Assembly (NCBI GenBank): GCA_947177595.1
Contig: CAMWUZ010000026.1
Span: 1-13,269, forward strand
Source: an uncultured Porphyromonadaceae bacterium
GTDB taxonomy: Bacteria; Bacteroidota; Bacteroidia; Bacteroidales; Muribaculaceae
Length of the DNA: 13,269 nucleotides
Direction: 5' to 3'
Part shown: piece by piece, positions 1-6,980 of the stretch
Numbering within the stretch: the stretch's first letter is position 1
Layout: each line of letters starts with the position of its first letter
Position numbers and translations under genes: made by a program
Notes under the pieces: generated by a model
Told to the model about the DNA's origin: nothing
The model's database searches: none
The model's input: the letters and a program-made list of their open reading frames with translations, nothing else

Positions 1-1095
1 GTAATCCACGACAGTTTTTTTCTCTCTGACACCCAAGTGCTTAATCTTTTTATAATTGGAATTGGCAACATTGGGCGTCACCTGCTCCAGCAGCTTGCCC
101 TGCAGCAGGAGAAACTTCTCCGCAATAAGGCTCTGGAGCTAAAGGTAGTGGGCATAGCCAATTCCAGAAAAGCTATTTTTGACCGCGAAGGTATTGACAT
201 TTCATCTTACATTCAGAGACTTGAAAAAGAAGGACTCCCCTCATCTCCCGATCTGATAGCGCGGGAGATTATCGGCATGAATATTTTCAACAGTGTATTT
301 GTTGACTGTACTTCAAGCGCAGATATTGCCGCTCTATACGCACGCCTTCTGGATCATAACATCAATGTGGTTGCGGCAAATAAGATCGCTGCATCAGGTA
401 AATTCGAGCATTATCTAAAACTCAAGAGCATTGCCAGGAATAAGGATGTCAAATATCTGTTTGAAACAAATGTCGGTGCCGGATTACCTATCATCAACAC
501 AATCAATTCGCTGATTAATTCCGGTGACAGAATATTGAGAATTGAGGCTGTATTGTCCGGAACACTCAATTTTATATTCAATGAACTGAGCAAGGACATT
601 TCTTTCAGCACGGCTATCAGAGGCGCTATGGATGCCGGATACAGTGAACCGGATCCGAGGATTGATCTGAGCGGAACCGATGTTATGCGCAAACTCGTTA
701 TTTTAGCCCGCGAAGCAGGATACCGTATTGAAATGGAAGACATTAAAATTAATCCTATTCTTCCTGAAGAACTCTTCGACGGTTCGGTTGAGCACTTTTT
801 GAATGATGTTGTAAGACTTGATTCAGAATTTGAGAAAAAGAGAGATGATGCCGACAAAAAAGGGCTACGCTTCAGGTTCGTTGCCTGCCTTGACAATGGT
901 AATGCCACTGTTGGACTCGAAACGGTTGCTGCGGAACATCCTTTCTACAATCTCGCCGGCAGTAACAATGTAATACTCATTACCACCGAGAGATACCATG
1001 ACTATCCTATGGTAATCAAAGGTTACGGAGCCGGGGCGGAAGTGACAGCAGCCGGTGTGTTCGCGGATATTATTTCTATCGCAAACATCCGATAA
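1..1095 (+). CDS. thrA: Bifunctional aspartokinase/homoserine dehydrogenase, C-terminal (homoserine dehydrogenase) part; 5' end outside window
   Basis: The frame is open from the first base, and the residues before the first possible start (GTG at 37) read VIHDSFFLSD, which matches the linker that joins the aspartokinase ACT region to the dehydrogenase in ThrA. This is therefore the 3' part of a longer fusion gene, not a gene starting at 37. The visible part is a complete homoserine dehydrogenase, which reduces aspartate semialdehyde to homoserine with NAD(P)H. It shows the Rossmann motif GIGNIG (nt 58-75), the NANK-type segment VVAANK, ETNVGAGLP, LSGTLNFIF and the catalytic block GYSEPDPRIDLSGTD followed by MRK, whose lysine (nt 691-693) is the expected catalytic residue. 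The C-terminal GYGAGAEVTAAGVFAD is typical. Nothing looks damaged. A transporter gene follows after 19 bases. The aspartokinase half lies upstream and cannot be judged. Confidence 0.95.
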   Translation, partial: VIHDSFFLSDTQVLNLFIIGIGNIGRHLLQQLALQQEKLLRNKALELKVVGIANSRKAIFDREGIDISSYIQRLEKEGLPSSPDLIAREIIGMNIFNSVFVDCTSSADIAALYARLLDHNINVVAANKIAASGKFEHYLKLKSIARNKDVKYLFETNVGAGLPIINTINSLINSGDRILRIEAVLSGTLNFIFNELSKDISFSTAIRGAMDAGYSEPDPRIDLSGTDVMRKLVILAREAGYRIEMEDIKINPILPEELFDGSVEHFLNDVVRLDSEFEKKRDDADKKGLRFRFVACLDNGNATVGLETVAAEHPFYNLAGSNNVILITTERYHDYPMVIKGYGAGAEVTAAGVFADIISIANIR

Positions 1096-1114
1096 ATTTT
1101 GAGTTTATATCCTA

Positions 1115-2497
1115 ATGGAAAGAGATAAACTCGATTTCGAAACAATGAAGATAGGTCCGCTTTTCCGCGCTATCTTCTTCCCTACCCTCATAGGCATGAT
1201 ATTCACATCACTCATCACGGTGATTGACGGTATGTTTGTAGGACATGGTGTTGGCGCGGGAGGCATTGCGTCTGTCAATATTGTAGCTCCGACTTTCATG
1301 ATTGCCACAGGCATAGGGCTTATGTTCGGCATAGGAGCCTCAGTTATTGCGAGTATTAAATTGTCGGAAAGTAATATTAAAGCGGCGAAAATAATAATGA
1401 CTCAAGGATTTATCGCAGCCACTGTTCTCGCGTCTCTGATGGTTGCTGTTATTCTGATTGCACCGGAATGGACACTGAGATTATTGGGGTGCAGCACAGA
1501 GTTGAAATCCAATGCATTGGATTATATGCTATTCCTTGCTCCATCACTGATATTCGTAATGATTCAGTGCATAGGAATGATGCTTATTCGTCTTGACGGC
1601 TCTCCAAAATATGCGATGTGGTGTCAGGCAATACCAGCCGTTCTGAATATAATATTAGATTACATCATGATTTTCCCGATGGGAATGGGAGTCAAGGGCG
1701 CGGCGGTTGCCACATCTATAAGCTGTGTAGTAGGTGGTCTCATGGCTCTATCCTATTTTTTCTGGTTTTCAGCTAAGCTGAAATTTTATAAATTGAAATC
1801 TACACGTAAGAGTTTTTTGCTGACACTCAGAAATGTCTGCTATATGACAAAAATAGGTTTCGCAACCTTTTTAACCGAGATTGCCATGAGTGTCATGATG
1901 ATAACAGGGAATTATATGTTTCTCTCACAGCTCGGAGAGCAAGGCGTCGCGGCTTATTCAATTGCCTGTTACCTGTTTCCGGTAGTTTTTTCCATAGCCA
2001 ATGCGGTAGCACAATCTGCACAACCCATAATAAGTTTTAATTATGGTGCAAATAATAATGAAAGAGTACGGCAGACCCTAAAAGTATCTCTGCTTGCAGC
2101 CCTGATTTGCGGTTTATCAGTAACATTCGGTATTTCAGCCGGTGCCATACCTATTGTGTTCGCATTCCTTTCTCCGGAAGAGCCGGCGTTTGAGATAGCC
2201 ACAAGCGGATTACCGCTGTTCTCGATCTGTTCACTTTTTTTCGCTGTCAATATTACTTTCATAGGATATTACCAAAGTCTTGAAAAGGCGGTACGATCAA
2301 TCATCTATACATTGCTGAGAGGTATAGTGTTACTGATACCTTCTTTTGTTATTATTCCAACCTTACTGGGTGAAAAAGGCTTATGGCTTGCGATTCCAAT
2401 GGCAGAATTTTTGACCGCAGTTATTATTATCGCTTTTTTCGTATCAAACAGCTCCAAACACTCTACCAGAGCTTTTGAGTTAAATAAACTCAATTAG
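1115..2497 (+). CDS. MATE family efflux transporter
   Basis: A 460-residue, very hydrophobic protein of the usual length for MATE (multidrug and toxic compound extrusion) transporters, which export cationic drugs or metabolites in exchange for H+ or Na+ across the inner membrane. The N-terminus, with PTLIGMIFTSLITVIDGMFVG near residues 24-44, has the MATE TM1 pattern with the conserved D-x-x-F-V-G. The repeat structure of two six-helix halves is recognisable, with the second half starting around residue 240 (KIGFATFLTEIAMSVM). It looks closest to the MepA-like branch, but substrate cannot be read from sequence. The ATG at 1115 lies 19 bases after the thrA stop, so co-transcription with thrA is likely. 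No good ribosome binding site is visible, as is usual in Bacteroidota. Its place between thrA and a thrC-like gene is unusual; export of an amino acid intermediate is conceivable but has no direct support. Confidence 0.93.
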   Translation: MERDKLDFETMKIGPLFRAIFFPTLIGMIFTSLITVIDGMFVGHGVGAGGIASVNIVAPTFMIATGIGLMFGIGASVIASIKLSESNIKAAKIIMTQGFIAATVLASLMVAVILIAPEWTLRLLGCSTELKSNALDYMLFLAPSLIFVMIQCIGMMLIRLDGSPKYAMWCQAIPAVLNIILDYIMIFPMGMGVKGAAVATSISCVVGGLMALSYFFWFSAKLKFYKLKSTRKSFLLTLRNVCYMTKIGFATFLTEIAMSVMMITGNYMFLSQLGEQGVAAYSIACYLFPVVFSIANAVAQSAQPIISFNYGANNNERVRQTLKVSLLAALICGLSVTFGISAGAIPIVFAFLSPEEPAFEIATSGLPLFSICSLFFAVNITFIGYYQSLEKAVRSIIYTLLRGIVLLIPSFVIIPTLLGEKGLWLAIPMAEFLTAVIIIAFFVSNSSKHSTRAFELNKLN

Positions 2498-2520
2498 GTC
2501 TCACGCTTGATTAAAAGTAG

Positions 2521-2528
2521 TATCTTTG
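2521..2528 (+). promoter_or_regulatory. Bacteroidota -7 promoter element upstream of the thrC-like gene
   Basis: TATCTTTG matches the Bacteroidota -7 consensus TAnnTTTG exactly. It lies 17 bases before the ATG at 2546, which would give a leader of roughly 10-12 bases. I see no convincing -33 TTG at the usual 17-23 base spacing; the nearest TTG (2507-2509) is only 11 bases upstream. The thrC-like gene may therefore have its own start site besides read-through from thrA and the transporter gene. Confidence 0.45.
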
Positions 2529-2545
2529 TCGGTAAACAAACCGAC
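2528..2545 (+). repeat. Perfect 6-bp inverted repeat abutting the thrC-like start codon
   Basis: GTCGGT, a six-base spacer AAACAA and ACCGAC form a perfect dyad that starts on the last base of the -7 element and ends one base before the ATG. It would cover the predicted transcription start, so it could be an operator. If transcribed in full from upstream, it could fold into a hairpin at the start codon. Which applies, if either, cannot be told from sequence. Confidence 0.5.
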
Positions 2546-3727
2546 ATGAGATATTACAGTACCGGCAACAATTCTGTAAAGATTCCTTTTCGGGAGGCTG
2601 TAATCAATGGTATTGCCGAAGACGGAGGTTTATATCTCCCGGCTGATATACCTTTGGTGCCCAGTGCCTTTTTTCGTAATATGTCAGAAATGTCGTTAAG
2701 CGATATTGCTTACGTAGTCTTATCCACATTTACCGGAGATGAGATTTCATCGGAGAAGTTAAAGGAAATAATTACCGCTGTTACCAATTACCCTATTCCG
2801 GTTGTATCTCTCGCCGGCAGTAATCTGTTTTCGGCAGAGTTGTTCCATGGACCGTCCGGTTCGTCCAAAGACCTCGGGGTGGGATTCATGGCTGAATTTT
2901 TCAGTATTTTTTTCAATCAGTCAACCGACAATAAGGTTACCATTCTCACTTATTCTCATTCTGACTATGGATTATCTGTTGCAAAAGCATTTTCCAAGTC
3001 AGGTAAATTTAAAGTTATAATCGTATATCCTAAAGGTAGAATAACCCCAGATCTTAGATACCGATTACTGAATTCGGGCACCAATATCATACCTGTTGAA
3101 GTAAGAGGATCGGCGGCAGATTGCCTTGCCATGATGCGTTCAACACTGATAGATGAGACACTTAGAGAAAACATTATCCTGACATCAGCCAATTCTATCA
3201 ACATATCTTCACTGCTACCATTAGTAATTCAATATTTCTATATAATGGCTAAGATGGTGGAAGACGGTGCTGACCCTGATAGTATTGTTATTTCTGTGCC
3301 CTGCGGCAGTCTGGCGAATCTTTCAGCTGTACTGATTGCTAATCAGATGGGGTTACCAATCAAAAGAATTGTAGCTGCATATCCTGAAACATCTGATGTC
3401 ACTCCAATCAATAGTATTCGGGTGGAAGACCTGCTGAAAACGAGCAAAACACCGGTTTCATCTGTTACTATTACAGAGGATGATATTAACACTACCCGGA
3501 ATTTACTCAAAGATAATTACGGATATGAGGCTACCGATCATTCATGTCTGAGTGCAGCGGCCCTATTGAAGGATATGAGGTCGGATGAATATGGTGCATT
3601 TATGGCTACTTCCGATCCAATTGTCAAAGAGAATCCGATGGAGTTTCAGGAACGGCACGAATCGATATCTCCTACATACAATGCGCTAAAGCGTATAATT
3701 TTGAACAACACTAACTATATTAAATAA
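2546..3727 (+). CDS. thrC: Threonine synthase-like protein (ThrC family) with divergent active-site motifs
   Basis: A 393-residue fold-type II PLP protein of the threonine synthase family, which makes threonine from O-phosphohomoserine. ATG 2546 is preferred over an in-frame TTG at 2507 because ThrC proteins start MRYYST-like and the -7 element lies between the two. Family features kept: FHGPSGSSKD with candidate PLP lysine K108, LTSANSIN (residues 212-219), and MGLPIKR (268-274). Features eroded: the usual SGDTG is HSDYG (138-142), the GNFGN loop is GSLAN (254-258), DPHGACG is TDHSCLS (330-336) and TAHPAKF is TSDPIVK (355-361). About 30 residues normally found after the IAA-N-ND block, including the NAMDVG-P-SN segment, are missing. 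The frame is intact with no stop or frameshift, so it is not an obvious pseudogene. It may be a relaxed threonine synthase, a paralogue with another substrate, or an inactive relative. Confidence 0.8.
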   Translation: MRYYSTGNNSVKIPFREAVINGIAEDGGLYLPADIPLVPSAFFRNMSEMSLSDIAYVVLSTFTGDEISSEKLKEIITAVTNYPIPVVSLAGSNLFSAELFHGPSGSSKDLGVGFMAEFFSIFFNQSTDNKVTILTYSHSDYGLSVAKAFSKSGKFKVIIVYPKGRITPDLRYRLLNSGTNIIPVEVRGSAADCLAMMRSTLIDETLRENIILTSANSINISSLLPLVIQYFYIMAKMVEDGADPDSIVISVPCGSLANLSAVLIANQMGLPIKRIVAAYPETSDVTPINSIRVEDLLKTSKTPVSSVTITEDDINTTRNLLKDNYGYEATDHSCLSAAALLKDMRSDEYGAFMATSDPIVKENPMEFQERHESISPTYNALKRIILNNTNYIK

Positions 3728-3733
3728 TAGATT

Positions 3734-4069
3734 ATGGCTAACAAAAGACAACTCAAGAAACAGATACGTTATATTTGTGGTGATATAGCCGCCGAGTGTG
3801 CTCTCGTGAAATATTTAGTTGAAGACATTAACCGCGACGCGATGAACGAGGCTCTTATTCAAATCGCCGATCTTCAGCAGGAAACCCTTTCAAGAGTGAA
3901 TGTTACCTTTGACAAACTTCCGAAAGATTTTGAATCTCTTAAAGCATACAACAAAGCTAAAACCGAGTTTACCAACAAGGCATTTGCTTCAATCAATGCA
4001 GAGTTCAACAAAGGTATTCAGGAGATTTTCAAGAAAATGGACAGTGCTCTCCCTCAAGAAAAGGATTGA
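3734..4069 (+). CDS. Conserved hypothetical protein, 111 residues, all-helical
   Basis: I do not recognise a function; small proteins beginning MANKR-LKK are, as I recall, conserved among Bacteroidales. The sequence is charged, without a signal peptide or membrane segment, and should be cytosolic and almost entirely alpha-helical. The first 12 residues are strongly basic (KRQLKKQIR), followed by two cysteines (15 and 22). Two longer amphipathic helices are likely (about 33-58 and 67-103), the second with regularly spaced aromatic residues F79, F84, F91 and F99. The ATG lies 6 bases after the thrC-like stop and the stop 11 bases before the acyltransferase gene, so it is probably translated from the same transcript. 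The basic N-terminus might contact nucleic acid or ribosomes, but this is speculation. Confidence 0.8.
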   Translation: MANKRQLKKQIRYICGDIAAECALVKYLVEDINRDAMNEALIQIADLQQETLSRVNVTFDKLPKDFESLKAYNKAKTEFTNKAFASINAEFNKGIQEIFKKMDSALPQEKD

Positions 4070-4080
4070 GCTGAACTAAC

Positions 4081-4620
4081 ATGAGTATATCCAAACTACT
4101 GTTGAGGATAGCCGGTTGGAAAGTAAACATTACAGTCCCTGACTATCCTAAGTGTATCATCTGCGTTGCTCCGCACACTTCCAACTGGGATTTTTTTCTC
4201 GGAAAGCTCGCATATGCATCGGTTGGGAGAAAAGCCGGCTTCTTTATGAAAGAATCATGGTTTTTCTTCCCGTTAGGATGTATTTTCAGAGCATTAGGTG
4301 GAATACCTGTACCTAGAAAAAAAGGAAGCTCACTTGTTGATGCTATTATTCAAAAATATAATAGTTCGGAAACAATGGCTCTCGCTATAACCCCTGAAGG
4401 GACAAGAAGCAGAACAGATAAATGGCGTTCCGGCTTTCTTTATATAGCATACGGAGCGAAAATACCAATTGTACTCGGGGCGATAGATTATTCAACCAAA
4501 GATATAATCATAGAACGCACATTTATCCCTACCGGAGATGTTGAAGCAGATATGAAGGCGATAAAAGATTATTACCGTCCGTTCAAAGGACGGTATCCTG
4601 ATAAATTTTCAGCAGAATGA
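4081..4620 (+). CDS. Small PlsC-like lysophospholipid acyltransferase
   Basis: A 179-residue member of the PlsC/LPLAT acyltransferase family, which moves an acyl chain from acyl-ACP or acyl-CoA to a lysophospholipid, classically lysophosphatidic acid to phosphatidic acid. Motif I is H-x4-D as HTSNWD (H32, D37). Motif II is GGIPVPR (73-79), with the family arginine R79. Motif III is PEGTR (105-109), followed by KWRSGFLYIA. It is shorter than the usual 230-250 residues and lacks an N-terminal membrane anchor, so it is probably bound to the inner face of the inner membrane through hydrophobic surface (FFFPLGCIF, 61-69). The short form is, as I recall, common in Bacteroidota. The stop overlaps the next start as ATGA, which indicates translational coupling with the amidase gene. 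The acceptor could be another lysolipid than lysophosphatidate. Confidence 0.88.
   Translation: MSISKLLLRIAGWKVNITVPDYPKCIICVAPHTSNWDFFLGKLAYASVGRKAGFFMKESWFFFPLGCIFRALGGIPVPRKKGSSLVDAIIQKYNSSETMALAITPEGTRSRTDKWRSGFLYIAYGAKIPIVLGAIDYSTKDIIIERTFIPTGDVEADMKAIKDYYRPFKGRYPDKFSAE
4573..4595 (+). repeat. Perfect 8-bp hairpin in the end of the acyltransferase gene
   Basis: TACCGTCC, a seven-base loop and GGACGGTA form a perfect GC-rich stem. It ends 21 bases before the amidase start codon at 4617. No T tract follows, so it is not an intrinsic terminator. It might modulate coupling between the two overlapping genes or be a chance consequence of coding for YRPFKGRY. Confidence 0.4.
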
Positions 4621-5432
4621 GTGTTAATCGAAAACCATTTCTGAAAATAGCAATTGCCCCGCTTGATATTGTATTTGGAGAACGGTCAGCCAACCTTACC
4701 AATGTTGAAGCTATCATAAAAAACTTGGATGAGGATGTGGATATATTGGTTTTACCTGAGTTATTTTCGACCGGCTTCAAAAAGGATGCAGAAACAATGG
4801 CATCCCTTTCCGAACCTACCGATGGAGCCACTGTCAGCAGACTGAAAGAACTATCAGATTCTTTTGACATAGCAATATGCGGGAGTTTTGTGTGCAATGA
4901 AAACAACGACGTATTCAACCGCTCATTTTTTATAAAACCTGATGGTACGGCACACTATTATGATAAGCATCATCTGTTTACCATGGGCGGTGAGCAGAAT
5001 ATATTTAATGCCGGAAAAGAACTTCCCGAAGTAATAGACTTTAAAGGTTGGAAGATTATGCCGGTAATCTGCTATGACATCCGTTTCCCGGCATGGCTAA
5101 GAAATCATAATCTGAAATATGATGTTTTGATAGTACCGGCAAATTGGGCTCATTCGCGGGCATATGCATGGATACATCTGCTCATAGCGCGTGCTATAGA
5201 GAACCAAACTTATGTAATCGGTTGTAACCGAAGCGGTAGCGATGAATACGGCGAATATCCCGCCGAGGATTCATTTGCATTCAATTACTGGGGCAAAGAT
5301 ATTTCTGTAAGACCTGATTCCGGGATTATTTACTGTATTCTTGACGGAGAAAGAATGGATATTGACCGCAACAAATTCAGCCCGTGGCTTGATGCAGACT
5401 CTTTTACTTTTACAAAGTCGCAAGAAGTGTGA
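4617..5432 (+). CDS. Nitrilase-superfamily amidohydrolase (omega-amidase, YafV-like)
   Basis: A 271-residue carbon-nitrogen hydrolase with the complete Glu-Lys-Cys triad: E48 in LPELFSTGF, K117 in YDKHHLF and C152 in PVICYDIRFP. The length, the PELFSTGF segment and the SFFI-PDG-YDKHHLF block match the YafV/Nit2 omega-amidase branch, which hydrolyses alpha-ketoglutaramate or alpha-ketosuccinamate left by glutamine or asparagine transaminases. It is cytosolic, with no signal peptide. Translation starts inside the previous stop (ATGA), so it is coupled to the acyltransferase gene. The 3' end overlaps the convergent coaE gene by 23 bases, and a terminator-like hairpin follows 46 bases after the stop. 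The region after NRSGSDEYGEY is somewhat diverged from YafV, so the exact amide substrate remains open. Confidence 0.9.
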   Translation: MSVNRKPFLKIAIAPLDIVFGERSANLTNVEAIIKNLDEDVDILVLPELFSTGFKKDAETMASLSEPTDGATVSRLKELSDSFDIAICGSFVCNENNDVFNRSFFIKPDGTAHYYDKHHLFTMGGEQNIFNAGKELPEVIDFKGWKIMPVICYDIRFPAWLRNHNLKYDVLIVPANWAHSRAYAWIHLLIARAIENQTYVIGCNRSGSDEYGEYPAEDSFAFNYWGKDISVRPDSGIIYCILDGERMDIDRNKFSPWLDADSFTFTKSQEV

Positions 5433-5982
5433 GTATTTGAGGTAAGAGAGGCACTGTATTGTCATTTTCAATTAATATAGTCGCAGGATGCTTTTTCTTA
5501 ACGGCAAAATCATCCTGCGATTTTATTCTGGCTTTTACCTGCTCCACTGTTATATTGTTGCGTTTTAGTACCCTCTGAATACGGATTTCTTCGGGTGCCG
5601 TAACTTCCCAGACCCGATCCACCATCAAATCAAGCCCGCTTTGATATAAAATAGCTGTCTCAACAAATGCAAGCTGCTTATCAGAAGCCCAGGTAGTCAA
5701 ATCACTTTTTACTGCTTCGTGAACCGCAATATTCAGCAATTCAAGTTTCCTCGGATTATTGAAAACTTCTTGTGCCAAAACAACTCTGTCAATATCTCCG
5801 GCAGAAGTAATAGCTTCGGTACATATATGCTCTGCAATGTACGACTTGATTTCAGAGCTCCCATCCATTATCTGCTTTGCTCTTAAATCACAATCATATA
5901 CAGAATAACCCAATACTGAAAGAATCCGGGAAACGACACTTTTACCGCTACCAATGCCACCGGTTATAGCAATCAAAGCCAT
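5410..5982 (-). CDS. coaE: Dephospho-CoA kinase
   Basis: A 190-residue P-loop kinase that phosphorylates the 3'-hydroxyl of the ribose in dephospho-CoA, the last step of CoA synthesis, in the cytosol. It has the Walker A motif GGIGSGKS (8-15) directly at the N-terminus, the VYDCDLRAKQIM segment (28-39) with the family aspartates D30 and D32, the NI-VHEAV region (about 84-90), and the lid segment R-KRNNIT-EQ-KARI-SQ (around 138-155). The family's C-terminal AD-VI-N motif reads PATILIEND here, slightly diverged; this is also where a plus-strand terminator-like hairpin is encoded. The start follows the YbbR-protein stop by 8 bases, making it the last gene of the nusB operon. Length is normal to slightly short for the family. 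Confidence 0.95.
   Translation of the reverse strand: MALIAITGGIGSGKSVVSRILSVLGYSVYDCDLRAKQIMDGSSEIKSYIAEHICTEAITSAGDIDRVVLAQEVFNNPRKLELLNIAVHEAVKSDLTTWASDKQLAFVETAILYQSGLDLMVDRVWEVTAPEEIRIQRVLKRNNITVEQVKARIKSQDDFAVKKKHPATILIENDNTVPLLPQILTLLATL
5479..5530 (+). terminator. Rho-independent terminator-like hairpin for the plus-strand operon, inside coaE
   Basis: TCGCAGGATG (5481-5490) and CATCCTGCGA (5511-5520) are perfect 10-base arms around a 20-base loop. A G-U and an A-U pair extend the stem to 5479 and 5522. On the plus strand the stem runs into TTTTATTCTG. On the minus strand there is no T tract after it. It starts 46 bases after the amidase stop and would stop plus-strand transcripts before they run far into the convergent operon. 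The loop is longer than in a classical terminator and the T tract is interrupted. Confidence 0.65.
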
Positions 5983-5990
5983 ATGATTAA

Positions 5991-6971
5991 TCAGTGATTC
6001 GTGCGTTCTATGATATATTCCACACTATCAGGAACCACAGATACATTCTGACATACCTGTGGAAGTCCGGAAAGATGCACCTTGGCTTTTTGTGTCGCAT
6101 GGTTAACAGCTGAATACTCCACGAATGCCGTGATTGGAAAATCCTTGTTATATTCGCTCATCGGCACAAGATAATTAACCTCAACCCTCGCCGGGAACGT
6201 AATCAATCCGGTGTTATTCGGTAGTCCTACCCGCTCTACCAAAACTGAACGGGTTTTAAGAATAAGAGGTTCTATCGGGATTGTAACTTTAATTTTATCA
6301 GGTATAATTCTGAGTCCCTGAACCGGCTCGATATTCACCTCAACTACTGTGGTATCTGTCAGACCGGAACGGCTGAAATGCTCAGTCTGCACATATCGTA
6401 TAGAATGAGGTACTCCGTTAACGCCATAAACTCTTACAGAATCGACATTAGCTCTCAGCTTACCACTGATCACGCTTTGCAAGCTGGGATGTACATCTGC
6501 CTGTATGACAATTGGAAGTGACACACCGGGAGATGATGTGAAAGGAACCCGGAGAGTATCCGGTCGGACTGAGGTAATCTGTACTCCACCACCGAAGTAG
6601 TCTCTTAACCGACTATCAATCTTCAGCTTCGAGAGAGAAAGTGTGTTCTTTTCCGAGACATTCCCATTGAAAGAAATCTTTACCGGAGCCGGCTTTCCCC
6701 ATGTGAATCTTATTAACTGGGAACCTTTTCCCTGTACCGATACTCCAAAATAAGAAGGGACATTGCCAATGAGGGTGATACTATCAGGCACATCAACAAT
6801 TTCCAAAGGTACTTCATAATCTCGTTGAACTTCCGAATCAAGTGAGAGAAGTATCCAAAATATAAAAGCTACGCATACACACATCAGATAGAGAACAGCA
6901 TCCTTACCTTTCGCAGAATGCAAAGCATTCTGCAATTTTTCTTTCAAAAGCTTGATGCGTTCTACTATCAT
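5991..6971 (-). CDS. YbbR-domain (CdaR-like) membrane-anchored protein
   Basis: A 326-residue protein with one N-terminal membrane helix (about 25-43) preceded by a basic cytoplasmic stretch, and a periplasmic part of YbbR-type beta domains. Recognisable YbbR signatures are the DYEVPLEIVDVPDSITLIGNVP-type strand pattern just after the helix (51-72) and later repeats with VRVYGVNGVPHSI (179-191) and the VPDSVEYIIE strand at the C-terminus (313-322). In Firmicutes YbbR proteins regulate the diadenylate cyclase CdaA. No cyclase gene lies beside it here, and in Bacteroidota the role is not established. It sits between yajC and coaE, 26 bases after the yajC stop, an order I know from other Bacteroidales. 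Confidence 0.85.
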   Translation of the reverse strand: MIVERIKLLKEKLQNALHSAKGKDAVLYLMCVCVAFIFWILLSLDSEVQRDYEVPLEIVDVPDSITLIGNVPSYFGVSVQGKGSQLIRFTWGKPAPVKISFNGNVSEKNTLSLSKLKIDSRLRDYFGGGVQITSVRPDTLRVPFTSSPGVSLPIVIQADVHPSLQSVISGKLRANVDSVRVYGVNGVPHSIRYVQTEHFSRSGLTDTTVVEVNIEPVQGLRIIPDKIKVTIPIEPLILKTRSVLVERVGLPNNTGLITFPARVEVNYLVPMSEYNKDFPITAFVEYSAVNHATQKAKVHLSGLPQVCQNVSVVPDSVEYIIERTNH

Positions 6972-6980
6972 CGTGTATTA

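Noticed and set aside
411..908. A 165-codon open frame on the minus strand inside thrA.
   Set aside because: It is a serine-rich shadow of the conserved homoserine dehydrogenase frame, with no family resemblance.
37..1095. A gene starting at the GTG at 37.
   Set aside because: The frame is open to base 1 and the residues upstream match the ThrA linker, so this is the 3' part of a longer gene.
2475..2493. A 7-bp inverted repeat (TTGAGTT-N5-AACTCAA) at the end of the MATE gene, as a terminator.
   Set aside because: Mostly A-T pairs and no T tract follows, so it is unlikely to stop transcription.
2507..2545. A TTG start that would add 13 residues to the thrC-like protein.
   Set aside because: The added part contains a -7 promoter element and does not match ThrC N-termini, which begin at the MRYYST-like sequence.
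3904..3911. TACCTTTG inside the 111-residue protein gene as a promoter for the acyltransferase gene.
   Set aside because: There is no -33 TTG at a suitable distance and an isolated 5-base match inside a gene is expected by chance.
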